In this document: one piece after another, positions 46,055-54,481 of the stretch
Numbering within the stretch: position 1 is the stretch's first letter
Layout: every line of letters starts with the position of its first letter
Translations under genes and position numbers: made by a program
Notes under the pieces: model-generated
Seen by the model: the letters and a program-made list of their open reading frames with translations, nothing else
Database searches by the model: none
What the model was told of the DNA's origin: nothing
Assembly (NCBI RefSeq): GCF_001685415.1
Contig: NZ_CP014989.1
Coordinates: 310,001 to 374,000, forward strand
Direction: 5' to 3'
Source: Serinicoccus hydrothermalis
GTDB taxonomy: Bacteria; Actinomycetota; Actinomycetes; Actinomycetales; Dermatophilaceae
DNA: 64,000 nt

Positions 46055-46206
46055 CTCCCCACCCCGGTGAGGACGGGTGCGGCTGGACCGATCCTCCCCG
46101 GCATACCTCCCCACCCCGGTGAGGACAGGTGCGGTTGCACCGATCCTCCCCGGCATACCGCTGCACCCTGGCGAGGTCGGGTGCGGCTGCACCGATCCTC
46201 CCCGGG
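46055..46206. repeat. Three 52-bp tandem repeats between genes
   Basis: Units begin at 46055, 46107 and 46159 with an exact period of 52. Each holds ACCCCGGTGAGGAC-type sequence, GGTGCGGCTG, then ACCGATCCTCCCC and the word GGCATACC. In the third unit the word is inverted to GGTATGCC. The array fills most of the 205-bp gap between the zinc-ribbon gene and the M20 peptidase gene and stops 20 bp before the peptidase -10. Confidence 0.88.
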
Positions 46207-46226
46207 TATGCCTGGCCGTGGCTGGC

Positions 46227-46232
46227 TAGGGT
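46227..46232 (+). promoter_or_regulatory. -10 element of the M20 peptidase gene
   Basis: TAGGGT ends 7 nt before ATG 46240; no ribosome site is present. The 52-bp repeats end just upstream. Confidence 0.6.
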
Positions 46233-46239
46233 GGACGGC

Positions 46240-47592
46240 ATGACGACGACGCCCGAGGACCTCAGCCCGTCCAGCACCGCCGAGGAGGAGGCGGTCCGGA
46301 TCTGCAAGGAGCTCATCCGGATCGACACCAGCAACTACGGCGACGGCAGCGGCCCGGGGGAGCGAGCCGCTGCGGAGTATGTCGTCGAGCTGCTCCGCGA
46401 GGTCGGTCTCGAGCCGGAGGTGACGGCCCCGGCGGACCACCCCGAGCGCACCAGCGTGGTCGTGCGGACCCCGGGCCGGGACAGCTCGCGCCCCGGCCTC
46501 GTGCTCCACGGCCACCTGGACGTCGTGCCCGCCGAGGCGAAGGACTGGACGGTCGACCCGTTCTCCGCGGAGGAGAAGGACGGCATGATCTGGGGCCGCG
46601 GCGCGGTCGACATGAAGGACATGGACGCCATGCTCCTGGCCACGCTGCGCCAGCTCGTCCGGTCGGGGGAGAAGCCGCCGCGGGACATCGTCTGGGCCTT
46701 CTTCGCCGACGAGGAGGCCGGGGGCACCCAGGGCGCCGGCCACGTCGTCGCCGAGCACCCGGAGTGGTTCGAGGGCTGCACCGAGGCCATCAGCGAGGTC
46801 GGCGGCTTCTCCATCACGCTTCCGGACCACGCGACCGGGGCGCCGACGCGGGCATACCTGCTGCAGACGGCGGAGAAGGGCATCGCCTGGCTCCGCCTCC
46901 ACGCCAGCGGCCGCGCCGGCCACGGCTCGGTCCCCAACTCGGAGAACGCCATCGTGCGGCTCGCCGAGGCCATCGCCCGGATCGACGCGCACCCGTGGCC
47001 CCGGACCTACATCGCCTCCGTGCGCGAGCTCTTCGACGGCGTGGAGCGGGTCACCGGCGAGTCCTGGAGCGAGGAGAAGGTCGAGGACGTCCTGGCCCGG
47101 CTCGGCGGCGCGCGGCGCTTCGTCGAGGGCACCCTGCAGGACACCTCGAACTTTTCGATGCTCGACTCCGGCTACAAGATGAACGTCATCCCGCAGAGTG
47201 CGTCGGCCTCGCTCGACTGCCGTTTCCTGCCCGGACATGAGGACGAGCTGCTGGACACCATTCGAGAGCTCGCGGGGGAGCACGTCGAGGTCGAGATCGA
47301 GCACAAGGACGTCGCGCTCGAGGCACCGAGCAGCGGTGAGCTCGTCGACTCCATGAAGCGCGCTCTGCTCAAGGAGGACCCGGGCGCCCACGTCCTGCCC
47401 TACTGCCTGTCCGGAGGCACGGACAACAAGCACCTCTCCCGGCTCGGGATCACCGGTTATGGCTTCGCCCCGCTGCGACTGCCGGAGGACCTGGACTTCG
47501 TCGGCATGTTCCACGGGGTGGACGAGCGGGTGCCGGTCGACGCCATCCGCTTCGGCACGCGCGTGCTCGGCCAGCTCATCGCTGACTGCTAG
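46240..47592 (+). CDS. M20 family dimetal carboxypeptidase/deacylase
   Basis: A 450-aa zinc hydrolase. LVLHGHLDVVPA (first His, Asp base), GRGAVDMKDMDAM (bridging Asp) and FADEEAGGTQGAGH (catalytic Glu pair) give the M20 catalytic centre. A dimerisation domain follows (~190-310), and the last His ligand is in MFHGVDERVP. Relatives cleave dipeptides or N-acyl amino acids; the substrate is unknown. The product is cytoplasmic with no signal. Confidence 0.9.
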   Translation: MTTTPEDLSPSSTAEEEAVRICKELIRIDTSNYGDGSGPGERAAAEYVVELLREVGLEPEVTAPADHPERTSVVVRTPGRDSSRPGLVLHGHLDVVPAEAKDWTVDPFSAEEKDGMIWGRGAVDMKDMDAMLLATLRQLVRSGEKPPRDIVWAFFADEEAGGTQGAGHVVAEHPEWFEGCTEAISEVGGFSITLPDHATGAPTRAYLLQTAEKGIAWLRLHASGRAGHGSVPNSENAIVRLAEAIARIDAHPWPRTYIASVRELFDGVERVTGESWSEEKVEDVLARLGGARRFVEGTLQDTSNFSMLDSGYKMNVIPQSASASLDCRFLPGHEDELLDTIRELAGEHVEVEIEHKDVALEAPSSGELVDSMKRALLKEDPGAHVLPYCLSGGTDNKHLSRLGITGYGFAPLRLPEDLDFVGMFHGVDERVPVDAIRFGTRVLGQLIADC

Positions 47593-47601
47593 AGGTATGC
47601 C

Positions 47602-47705
47602 GCGCGGCCGGTCCGCGCACACCGTGCGGCCGGTCGACGCAAACTGTGCGGCCGGTCGACACACACTGTGCGGCCGGCCGACGCACACCGCGCGGCCGGT
47701 CGCGG
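47602..47705. repeat. 22-bp tandem repeats, four and a half copies
   Basis: Units start at 47602, 47624, 47646, 47668 and 47690 (partial) with the core GTGCGGCCGGTCGACGCA plus CAY. Their reverse complement is the repeat that lies inside the VLRF1 gene at 5358-5423. Here the array is intergenic, between the convergent M20 and DUF5703 genes, where it could also act as a terminator. Confidence 0.9.
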
Positions 47706-47711
47706 AGGTGG

Positions 47712-47897
47712 CTAGGCGGTGCGCCGCACCCGGATGATCTTGCGGCGCAACAGGACGCGGCGCACCCCGCCGAGGTAGACGCGGACCCGGGCCAGCTCCC
47801 AGGCGCCGTACTCCGCGTGCTCGGTGAGCGCCTGCCGCACCTCACCGCGGCCCTGGTCGCGGTGGAAGGTGAGCTCCCGGTACTCGTACTCCACCAT
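47712..47897 (-). CDS. DUF5703 family small protein
   Basis: A 61-aa basic protein (MVEYEYRELTFHRDQGRGEV ... HAEYGAWELARVRVYLGGVRRVLLRRKIIRV) matching DUF5703, a small conserved actinobacterial family of unknown function. ATG 47897 has TATGCT 8 nt upstream on the minus strand. Confidence 0.82.
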   Translation of the reverse strand: MVEYEYRELTFHRDQGRGEVRQALTEHAEYGAWELARVRVYLGGVRRVLLRRKIIRVRRTA

Positions 47898-47905
47898 GGC
47901 CGACC

Positions 47906-47971
47906 AGCATAGGCACCGCCGCGACCGGCGCGCGAAACAACCCGCCGCGCGACCTCGATTCGCGCTACGGT
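47906..47971. promoter_or_regulatory. Divergent leaderless promoters (DUF5703 and acidic protein)
   Basis: TATGCT (minus, 47906-47911) is 8 nt from the DUF5703 ATG. TACGGT (plus, 47966-47971) is 6 nt from ATG 47978. Confidence 0.55.
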
Positions 47972-47977
47972 CACACC

Positions 47978-48313
47978 ATGACCGCTGACCCGCGCGCCGC
48001 CCTGTCCGCCCTCGTCGCCGCCCTCGAGACCCACCTGGAGACCGCCGCCGTGAGCCGCGGCGAGGACGACCCGGCGGTCGTCGAGGCCTACGAGCGCATC
48101 GCCGAGGCCTTCACGGCCTACGACGACGCCCTCATGGACGCCTACGGCGAGGTGACCCCGCTGGAGGTCTACGACGACGACCTCGCGGGCGACGACGACG
48201 ACGACGAGGACGATGACGACGAGTTCGACGAGCCGGGGGAGGACGAGGAGGACGACGACTACTCCGGCTTGGACGACGAGGACTACGACGTCGACGACTC
48301 CTCGCGGGCCTGA
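47978..48313 (+). CDS. Small acidic protein, often named primosomal protein
   Basis: A 111-aa protein. Residues 1-65 are helical (ALSALVAALETHLETAAVSRG, YERIAEAFTAYDDALMDAYGE). Residues 66-111 are almost all Asp and Glu, with runs of up to five Asp. Similar actinobacterial proteins are labelled primosomal protein without evidence. The tail could mimic nucleic acid; this is a guess. The LLM oxidoreductase GTG follows 3 nt after the stop. Confidence 0.75.
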   Translation: MTADPRAALSALVAALETHLETAAVSRGEDDPAVVEAYERIAEAFTAYDDALMDAYGEVTPLEVYDDDLAGDDDDDEDDDDEFDEPGEDEEDDDYSGLDDEDYDVDDSSRA

Positions 48314-48316
48314 GCA

Positions 48317-49393
48317 GTGCGCCTGGGACTGAGCTGCGGGTTCTGGGGGCAGGGACGGGACGAGGACAACCTCGCGCTCGTCCAGCGCGCCGACGAGCTG
48401 GGAGTCGACGTCGCGTGGGTCGCGGAGGTCTACGGCCCGGACGCGGTGACGATCCTGTCCTACCTCGCCGCGCGGACGGAGCGGATCGGGCTAGGTGCCG
48501 GGGTCATGCAGATCCCGGCGCGGACGCCGGCCGCCACGGCCATGGCCGCGGTCAGCCTCGACAGCCTCAGCGGCGGCCGCTTCCGTCTCGGGCTCGGGGT
48601 GAGCGGACCGCAGGTCTCCGAGGGATGGCACGGCGTCCGCTTCGCCAAGCCGCTCGCGCGCACCCGGGAGTATGTCGACATCGTCCGGTCCGCCCTCGCG
48701 CACCAGACGGTCAGCTACGACGGGGAGTTCTTCACCCTGCCGCTGCCGGACGGGCCGGGCAAGGCGCTGCGGCTGACGCACCTGCACCGGCCCCGGGTCC
48801 CGATCTACCTCGCCGCGGTGGGCCCGAAGAACCTCGAGCTGGCCGGCGAGATCGCTGAGGGATGGCTGGGCGTCTTCGTCGCCCCGGACTTCTTCGCCGA
48901 GCAGCGCGAGCACCTCGAGGCGGGCCTGCGCCGACGCGCCGAGCCGCTCCCGGACGGCGTCCCCTTCGAGACCGACGCCACCGTGGCGCTCGCCGTCGGC
49001 GACGACCTGGAGGCCTGCGCCCGGACCGTCAGCCCCTACCCGGCGCTCTACGTCGGGGGTATGGGCAGCCGCGAGCACAACTTCTACAACCAGCTCGCCT
49101 GCCGCATGGGCTACGAGCGCGAGGCCACGCGGGTCCAGGAGCTCTATCTCGAACGCAGGTGGGGCGAGGCCGCCGCGGCGCTGCCGCCGCAGTTCGTCGA
49201 CGACACCAGCCTGCTCGGCGACGTCGACCGGATCACCGAGCGGATGCGCCGCTACCAGGACGCCGGGATCACCACCCTCACCGTCGCGCCGTGGGGCAAG
49301 GACCTGGACGCCCGTCTGCAGGGGCTCGAGGCCGCCGTCGAGGCGCACGCACGATTGGGGTCCGGCGCCGCCGTCACCGGGGGTGGGTCCTGA
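48317..49393 (+). CDS. F420-dependent LLM-class oxidoreductase
   Basis: A 358-aa TIM-barrel protein of the luciferase-like family. LALVQRADELGVDVAWVAEVYG, ARTERIGLGAGVMQIPARTPAATAM and RFRLGLGVSGPQV are typical of F420-dependent members similar to mycobacterial Rv3093c. F420 rather than FMN use is inferred. GTG 48317 lies 3 nt after the acidic protein gene, and its stop overlaps the next ATG, so the genes are coupled. Confidence 0.88.
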   Translation: MRLGLSCGFWGQGRDEDNLALVQRADELGVDVAWVAEVYGPDAVTILSYLAARTERIGLGAGVMQIPARTPAATAMAAVSLDSLSGGRFRLGLGVSGPQVSEGWHGVRFAKPLARTREYVDIVRSALAHQTVSYDGEFFTLPLPDGPGKALRLTHLHRPRVPIYLAAVGPKNLELAGEIAEGWLGVFVAPDFFAEQREHLEAGLRRRAEPLPDGVPFETDATVALAVGDDLEACARTVSPYPALYVGGMGSREHNFYNQLACRMGYEREATRVQELYLERRWGEAAAALPPQFVDDTSLLGDVDRITERMRRYQDAGITTLTVAPWGKDLDARLQGLEAAVEAHARLGSGAAVTGGGS

Positions 49394-50160
49394 TGGCGAT
49401 CTGCGTGCTGGTGCGCCACGGGCGCACCCAGGCCAACGCCGACGGCGTCCTCGCGGGGTGGAGCCCCGGGCTGGGCCTGGACGAGACCGGCGCCGAGCAG
49501 GCCCGGCGCGTCGGGGCCCGTCTCGCGGCGACCCCGCTCGCCGCCGTCGTCGCGAGCCCGCTCCAGCGCTGCCAGGAGACCGCGGCCGCGGTGCTCGCCG
49601 CGCAGCCCGCCGACCACCCCGTGACCAGGCATACCGAGGAGGGGCTGGGGGAGGCGCGCTACGGCGCGTGGACCGGCAGGCCGCTCAAGGAACTCGCCGA
49701 CGAACCCCTGTGGCGCGCGGTGCAGGACGAACCCTCCAGCGTCACCTTCCCGGCGGACGACGACTTCGCGCACGAGTCCATGGCGGACATGTCCGCACGG
49801 GCGGTCGAGGCCATCCGCAGCTGGGACGAGCGCATCGAGGCCGAGCACGGCCCCGGCGCGGTCTGGGCCGCGGTCAGCCACGGCGACGTCATCAAGGCGA
49901 TCCTCGCCGACGCGCTCGCCACCCGGCTCGACGACTTCCAGCGGATCGTCGTCGACCCCGCCTCGATCAGCCTCGTGCACCGGACCCCCGGCCGCCCGTT
50001 CGTGCTCCGCACCAACGACACCGGCAGCGACCCGGTGGACCTCACCGCCCTGGTGACCCGGGTCGCCCAGCAGGGAGCCTCCGGCGACGCCGAGGTCGGC
50101 GGCGGGGCCGGACAGTCCGCGGGTGGTGCCGAGGGCCGCCCCGACGACCGGACGACGTAG
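49393..50160 (+). CDS. Histidine phosphatase family protein
   Basis: A 255-aa phosphoglycerate-mutase-like phosphatase. The catalytic loop is CVLVRHGRTQANADGVLAG; SPLQRCQETA and WAAVSHGDVIKAIL hold the other active-site residues. It belongs to the mycothiol-region group typified by MSMEG_4193. The last ~35 residues are Gly-rich and disordered. ATG 49393 shares one base with the previous stop. Confidence 0.87.
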   Translation: MAICVLVRHGRTQANADGVLAGWSPGLGLDETGAEQARRVGARLAATPLAAVVASPLQRCQETAAAVLAAQPADHPVTRHTEEGLGEARYGAWTGRPLKELADEPLWRAVQDEPSSVTFPADDDFAHESMADMSARAVEAIRSWDERIEAEHGPGAVWAAVSHGDVIKAILADALATRLDDFQRIVVDPASISLVHRTPGRPFVLRTNDTGSDPVDLTALVTRVAQQGASGDAEVGGGAGQSAGGAEGRPDDRTT

Positions 50161-50163
50161 GCT
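50158..50163 (+). promoter_or_regulatory. -10 element of the DUF3090 gene
   Basis: TAGGCT, made partly of the phosphatase stop codon, ends 7 nt before ATG 50171. No ribosome site is visible. Confidence 0.55.
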
Positions 50164-50170
50164 GGCCCGC

Positions 50171-50731
50171 ATGGCTGAGCACGTCTTCGACCCGCCGGAG
50201 CGGTGCGTCGCAGGCAGCGTCGGACCGCCGGGGGGCCGCACCTTCTTCCTCCAGGCCAGCGACGGCCAGCGCGTCATGACCGTGTCGCTGGAGAAGGAGC
50301 AGGTGCGTCTGCTCGGGGAGTCCCTCGTCGAGATGCTCGACGACGTCGCGGGTGCCGACGGCAGCGAGCAGGCGGCGGAGGCCTATGTCGACAACGCGCC
50401 GCTGGACACCCCGATCGAGGACGACTTCCGGGTGCAGCGGCTCTCCGTCGCGTGGGAGGCCGGGCAGCGTCGGGTGGTCCTCGAGGCCTACGACCGGCCC
50501 AGCGAGGAGGACGTCGCCGAGCTGGTGAGCGAGGGGGAGCCGACCGACTTCCCGTGGGCGGGTCTGCCGCCGCAGTCGCTCAAGGTCGTCCTGGAGCCCG
50601 GTCGGGCCCGGGCCTTCGCGCAGCGGTGCACCTCCTCCATCGAGGGCGGCCGTCCCTCGTGCCCCTTCTGCGGCCAGCCGCTCGACCCCGGCGGCCACAT
50701 CTGCCCCCGCGCCAACGGCTACCGCCGCTGA
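50171..50731 (+). CDS. DUF3090 family protein
   Basis: A 186-aa protein found in most actinobacteria next to mshC. The start VFDPPERCVAGSVGPPGGRT, the middle FRVQRLSVAWE and the C-terminal zinc ribbon CPFCGQPLDPGGHICPRANG are typical. The function is unknown; conserved pairing with the SCO1664-type kinase-fold protein suggests joint action. Leaderless start from TAGGCT. Confidence 0.9.
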   Translation: MAEHVFDPPERCVAGSVGPPGGRTFFLQASDGQRVMTVSLEKEQVRLLGESLVEMLDDVAGADGSEQAAEAYVDNAPLDTPIEDDFRVQRLSVAWEAGQRRVVLEAYDRPSEEDVAELVSEGEPTDFPWAGLPPQSLKVVLEPGRARAFAQRCTSSIEGGRPSCPFCGQPLDPGGHICPRANGYRR

Positions 50732-50732
50732 C

Positions 50733-51551
50733 GTGCAGGAGGACGCGGCCCTGGAGCTGCTGCAGGCCTGCACCCTCGAGCCGCTCGGGGTCCTGACCCA
50801 GGCCTCCAACCTCACCCTCCTCGTCGACCTCACGCGCGACGGGGAACCCACCGGGCACCGCGGCGTCTACAAGCCGGCCCGCGGCGAGCGTCCGCTGCAC
50901 GACTTCCCGCCGGGCTCGCTGGCGGCGCGGGAGGTCGCGGCGTATGCCGTCTCCCGGGCCGGCGGCTTCGACCTCGTGCCGCCGACCGTACTGCGCGACG
51001 GCCCGCTCGGCCCGGGGTCGGTGCAGTGGTGGGTCGAGCAGGAGCCGGAGCGGCTCGCCGACCCCTCGGCCGGGCTGGTGGACGTGGTAACCCCGGAGGA
51101 TCTGGAGCCCGGCTGGCGGGCGGTCGTCCAGGCCGAGGACGAGCACGGGGCGCCCGTCGTCGTGGCGCACGCCGACGACCCCGCCCTGCGCACGATGGCC
51201 ACCCTCGACGTCCTGCTCAACAACGCCGACCGCAAGGCCGCCCACCTGACCCTCGACACGCAGGGCCGGCTGCGCGGCTTCGACCACGGTGTCTCGCTGC
51301 ACGAGGAGGACAAGCTGCGCACCGTGCTCTGGGGCTTCGCCGGCGAGGGGATGAGCGAGCAGGACGCGGGCCGGGTGGCCGCCCTCGCCGAGCTGCTGGG
51401 CGGGGACGGCGGGACCGTGGAGCAGCTCGGCACCCTGCTGTCGGCCGAGGAGATCTCCGCCCTCCGGGCCCGCACCGAGAAGCTCCTGGCCGCGGGCATA
51501 CTCCCGATGCCGCCGGCGGGGCGCTACCCGCTGCCGTGGCCGCTATGGTGA
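50733..51551 (+). CDS. SCO1664 family (PI3/4-kinase-like fold) protein
   Basis: A 272-aa protein distantly related to phosphatidylinositol kinases. GVYKPARGERPLHDFPPGSLAAREVAAY is the ATP lysine region, and DVLLNNADRKAAHLTL with GFDHGVSLHEEDKL holds the catalytic N and D residues. The substrate is unknown. GTG 50733 lies 1 nt after the DUF3090 stop. Confidence 0.86.
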   Translation: MQEDAALELLQACTLEPLGVLTQASNLTLLVDLTRDGEPTGHRGVYKPARGERPLHDFPPGSLAAREVAAYAVSRAGGFDLVPPTVLRDGPLGPGSVQWWVEQEPERLADPSAGLVDVVTPEDLEPGWRAVVQAEDEHGAPVVVAHADDPALRTMATLDVLLNNADRKAAHLTLDTQGRLRGFDHGVSLHEEDKLRTVLWGFAGEGMSEQDAGRVAALAELLGGDGGTVEQLGTLLSAEEISALRARTEKLLAAGILPMPPAGRYPLPWPLW

Positions 51552-51586
51552 GCACGGGCGATTGGGGCGGCGTCGGGGGCGAGGGT

Positions 51587-51592
51587 TAGGCT
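51587..51592 (+). promoter_or_regulatory. -10 element of mshC
   Basis: TAGGCT ends 7 nt before GTG 51600; this spacing supports GTG rather than the following ATG 51603 as first codon of a leaderless message. Confidence 0.6.
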
Positions 51593-51599
51593 CCCCGAC

Positions 51600-52877
51600 G
51601 TGATGACCTGGTCGACCACCGACATCCCGCGTCTCCCGATCGACCACGACGGTACGCCGGTCCGCGTGCACGACACCGCCAGCGGCGACCTGGTGCCCGT
51701 GGGGGGCCAGGACGGCACCGCCCGGCTCTACGTCTGCGGGATCACGCCCTACGACGCCACCCACCTCGGTCACGCCGCCACCTACGTCACCTTCGACGTG
51801 CTGCAGCGCGCGTGGCGGGACGCCGGCCTCGCCGTCACCTACGTCCAGAACGTCACCGACGTCGACGAGCCGCTGCTGGAGCGCGCCGAGCGCGACGGCC
51901 TGGACTGGCGCGAGCTGGCCTCCCGCGAGATCTCGCTCTTCTTCGAGGACATGGAGGCGCTGCGCGTCCTGCCGCCGGACCACTACATCGGCGCCGTCGA
52001 GGGCATCCCCGACGACGTCAGCGCGGTGGAGCGCCTGCTGGAGGACGGCACGGCATACCTCCTGCCGGTGCCCGAGGGCGAGCAGGTCGCCGAAGGCGCC
52101 AGCGGGCAGGACGTCTACCTCGACCTGTCCACCCAGCCCAGCTTCGGTGCGGTCTCGGGATGGACCCGGGAGCAGATGATGGAGGTCTTCGCCGACCGTG
52201 GCGGCGACCCCGGCCGCGCCGGCAAGCGGGACCCGCTGGACCCGCTGCTCTGGCGCTCCGGCCGCGAGGGCGAGCCGCACTGGGACGGTGGCTCGCTGGG
52301 GCAGGGGCGCCCGGGCTGGCACATCGAGTGCTCCACCATCGCCCAGCGCTACCTCGGCCCGGGCTTCGACGTGCAGGGCGGCGGGACCGACCTGGTCTTC
52401 CCGCACCACGAGATGAGCGCGGTCCAGGCGGCCGCCCTGTGCGGCGACGACTGCTTCGCCCGTGCCTACGTGCACCAGGCCATGGTCGGGCTCGACGGCG
52501 AGAAGATGAGCAAGAGCAAGGGCAACCTCGTGCTCGTGTCCAAGCTCCGGGCCGCCGGGGTGGACCCCATGGTCATCCGGCTGGCCCTGCTGTCCCAGCA
52601 CTACCGCTCCGAGTGGCAGTGGACCGACCAGATCCTGCGCGAGGCGGACGACCGGCTGGAGCTGTGGCGCCGCGCGAGCGACATGGCGGCCAACGAGAGC
52701 GTCACCGACCTCGGTCGCGACACCGTCCGCCGCCTGCGCGAGCGGCTGGCCGACGACCTGGACACCCCTGGTGCGCTGGACGCCGTCGACGACTGGGCGA
52801 CCACGGTCGCGGCGGGGGAGCCGGCCTCAGGCCTGGTGCCCCAGGCGGTCGACGCTCTCCTCGGGGTGCAGCTCTGA
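51600..52877 (+). CDS. mshC: Cysteine:GlcN-Ins ligase MshC
   Basis: A 425-aa class I synthetase-like enzyme that joins cysteine to glucosaminyl-inositol in mycothiol synthesis. [18 protein letters not shown] holds a zinc Cys and the HIGH-type motif, [14 protein letters not shown] the second zinc region, and [12 protein letters not shown] the KMSKS loop. It differs from CysRS by the shorter C-terminus. Its 3' end overlaps the convergent HAD gene by 51 bp. Its presence shows the host makes mycothiol. Confidence 0.95.
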   Translation: MMTWSTTDIPRLPIDHDGTPVRVHDTASGDLVPVGGQDGTARLYVCGITPYDATHLGHAATYVTFDVLQRAWRDAGLAVTYVQNVTDVDEPLLERAERDGLDWRELASREISLFFEDMEALRVLPPDHYIGAVEGIPDDVSAVERLLEDGTAYLLPVPEGEQVAEGASGQDVYLDLSTQPSFGAVSGWTREQMMEVFADRGGDPGRAGKRDPLDPLLWRSGREGEPHWDGGSLGQGRPGWHIECSTIAQRYLGPGFDVQGGGTDLVFPHHEMSAVQAAALCGDDCFARAYVHQAMVGLDGEKMSKSKGNLVLVSKLRAAGVDPMVIRLALLSQHYRSEWQWTDQILREADDRLELWRRASDMAANESVTDLGRDTVRRLRERLADDLDTPGALDAVDDWATTVAAGEPASGLVPQAVDALLGVQL

Positions 52878-53558
52878 GCCCAGCCGCGGGATGACCCGCG
52901 CCAGGTCGGCCGGGGACAGACCCTCGAGCGTCGGGACCTGCATCGCGCCGGGCAGGGCGGGCACGGCGACGGTGTGCGGCACGACGAGGGTCGGCACCCC
53001 CGCAGCCGTCGACGCGGCGGCCCCGGTGGGGGAGTCCTCGACGGCGACCGCTGCGCGCGGCTCCACGCCCAGCCGCCGCGCCGCCTCGAGGTATGCCTCG
53101 GGGTGCGGCTTGCCGCGGCTCACCTGGTCACCGGTGACGACGGCGTCGAAGGTCCCGGCCGGCAGGCTCGCCACGAGCACGTCCGCGAGCTCGGTCCACG
53201 ACATCGTGACCAGCGCGCACGGTATGCCAGCCTCGCGGACCGCGCGGAGGAGCTCGACCGCCCCGGGACGCCAGGGGACGTGCGCCCGGGTGCGCGCCAC
53301 GACACCGGTGAGCAGGCGGCGCACCACCTGCTCCGGCTCGCCCCGGACCGGCGTGCGGTCGAGGATCATCCGGGCCGAGGTGAGCAGGTCCTGACCGACC
53401 AGGTCGTGCGCGTCCGCGTCCGTCCAGGTGCCGCCGGCCTCCTCCACGAGGAGGTACTCCTCGGCGATCCAGGAGGGCTCGGTGTCCACGATCGTGCCGT
53501 CCATGTCCCACAGGACGGCGGCGGGCAGGAGGGGTGGCTCGGGGTGCTGGCGCGTCAC
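52827..53558 (-). CDS. HAD family hydrolase
   Basis: A 243-aa HAD phosphatase. Motif I is [17 protein letters not shown], motif II is [12 protein letters not shown], motif III is GKPHPEAYL and motif IV is [12 protein letters not shown]. It resembles beta-phosphoglucomutase-like enzymes; the substrate is unknown. GTG 53558 has TAGCGT 6 nt upstream on the minus strand. Its C-terminal 17 codons lie opposite the end of mshC. Confidence 0.88.
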   Translation of the reverse strand: MTRQHPEPPLLPAAVLWDMDGTIVDTEPSWIAEEYLLVEEAGGTWTDADAHDLVGQDLLTSARMILDRTPVRGEPEQVVRRLLTGVVARTRAHVPWRPGAVELLRAVREAGIPCALVTMSWTELADVLVASLPAGTFDAVVTGDQVSRGKPHPEAYLEAARRLGVEPRAAVAVEDSPTGAAASTAAGVPTLVVPHTVAVPALPGAMQVPTLEGLSPADLARVIPRLGSELHPEESVDRLGHQA

Positions 53559-53564
53559 CCCTCC

Positions 53565-53588
53565 ACGCTAGAGCAGAGCGTCTAGGGT
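53565..53588. promoter_or_regulatory. Divergent -10 pair for HAD and PAC2 genes
   Basis: TAGCGT (minus, 53565-53570) is 6 nt from the HAD GTG. TAGGGT (plus, 53583-53588) is 7 nt from a GTG at 53596 that opens a 7-codon frame ahead of the PAC2 gene. Confidence 0.6.
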
Positions 53589-53595
53589 GGACGCG

Positions 53596-53619
53596 GTGCG
53601 GTGCCGAGCAGGAAGGTGA
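53596..53619 (+). other. Possible 7-codon leaderless ORF before the PAC2 gene
   Basis: GTG 53596, 7 nt after TAGGGT, opens MRCRAGR and a TGA at 53617, five bases before the PAC2 GTG. The same stretch contains the PAC2 ribosome site GGAAGGTGA, so it may simply be the start of a 28-nt leader. Confidence 0.3.
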
Positions 53620-53623
53620 GTCA

Positions 53624-54481
53624 GTGATCGAGCTGCAGGACACGGGCGAGCTGCGCGACCCGATCGTCATCGCGGCCTTCGAGGGCTGGAACGACGCGGG
53701 CGAGTGCGCCTCCAGCGTCGTGGAGCATCTCGCCGAGGTGTGGGAGGCCGAGGTGGTGGCGGCGATCGACCCGGAGGAGTTCTACGACTTCCAGGTCAAC
53801 CGGCCCCAGGTGCTCACCGTCGACGGGCAGCGCATGATCCGCTGGCCCACCACCCGGGTCATGCTCGCCCGCAACACCCCGCTCGGGCGCGACGTCCTGC
53901 TCGTCCTGGGCATCGAGCCCTCGGTGCGGTGGCGGACCTTCGCCAGCGACCTGCTGGCCTACCTGCTGTCCCAGGACGTGCAGATGCTCATCGTGCTCGG
54001 CGGGCTGCTGGCCGACGTGCCGCACACCCGCCCCATCCCGGTGAGCGTGAGCTCGGAGGACGAGGAACTCCTGGCCGGCAGCGAGGAGATCGAGCGCAGC
54101 ACCTACGAGGGGCCGACCGGCATCGTCGGCATCCTGTCCGACGAGGCCAGGCAGCAGGACGTCCCGACCCTGTCCTGCTGGGCGGCCGTCCCGCACTACG
54201 CCGGTGGGCCCCCCTCGCCGAAGGCCTCGCTGGCGCTCATCGGCCAGCTGGAGGAGCTGCTCGACTGCGTCATCGACGACACCGCGATCACCGAGTCCGC
54301 GCGTGCCTGGGAGCGCGGTGTGGACGACCTCGCCGCCACCGACGAGGAGGTGGCCGACTACGTCCGCCAGCTCGAGGAGGCCCAGGACACGGCCGACCTC
54401 CCGGAGGCCTCGGGCGACGCGATCGCCAAGGAGTTCGAGCGCTACCTGAGGCGTCGCGACGACGGCTCACCCCGCGGCTGA
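53624..54481 (+). CDS. PAC2 family protein (proteasome assembly chaperone-like)
   Basis: A 285-aa protein of the PAC2 family: VIAAFEGWNDAGECASSVVEHL, FYDFQVNRPQVLTVDGQRMI and GGLLADVPHTRPIPV are the conserved blocks. Archaeal and eukaryotic relatives assist proteasome assembly; the bacterial role is unproven, but the gene is common in this actinobacterial neighbourhood. GTG 53624 follows GGAAGGTGA. The end overlaps the convergent RecB-like gene by 15 bp. Confidence 0.87.
   Translation: MIELQDTGELRDPIVIAAFEGWNDAGECASSVVEHLAEVWEAEVVAAIDPEEFYDFQVNRPQVLTVDGQRMIRWPTTRVMLARNTPLGRDVLLVLGIEPSVRWRTFASDLLAYLLSQDVQMLIVLGGLLADVPHTRPIPVSVSSEDEELLAGSEEIERSTYEGPTGIVGILSDEARQQDVPTLSCWAAVPHYAGGPPSPKASLALIGQLEELLDCVIDDTAITESARAWERGVDDLAATDEEVADYVRQLEEAQDTADLPEASGDAIAKEFERYLRRRDDGSPRG

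Noticed and set aside
46055-46206. The 52-bp repeats as a CRISPR array
   Set aside because: There are only three units, direct tandem with no unique spacers, no cas genes in the window, and the repeats diverge along their length.
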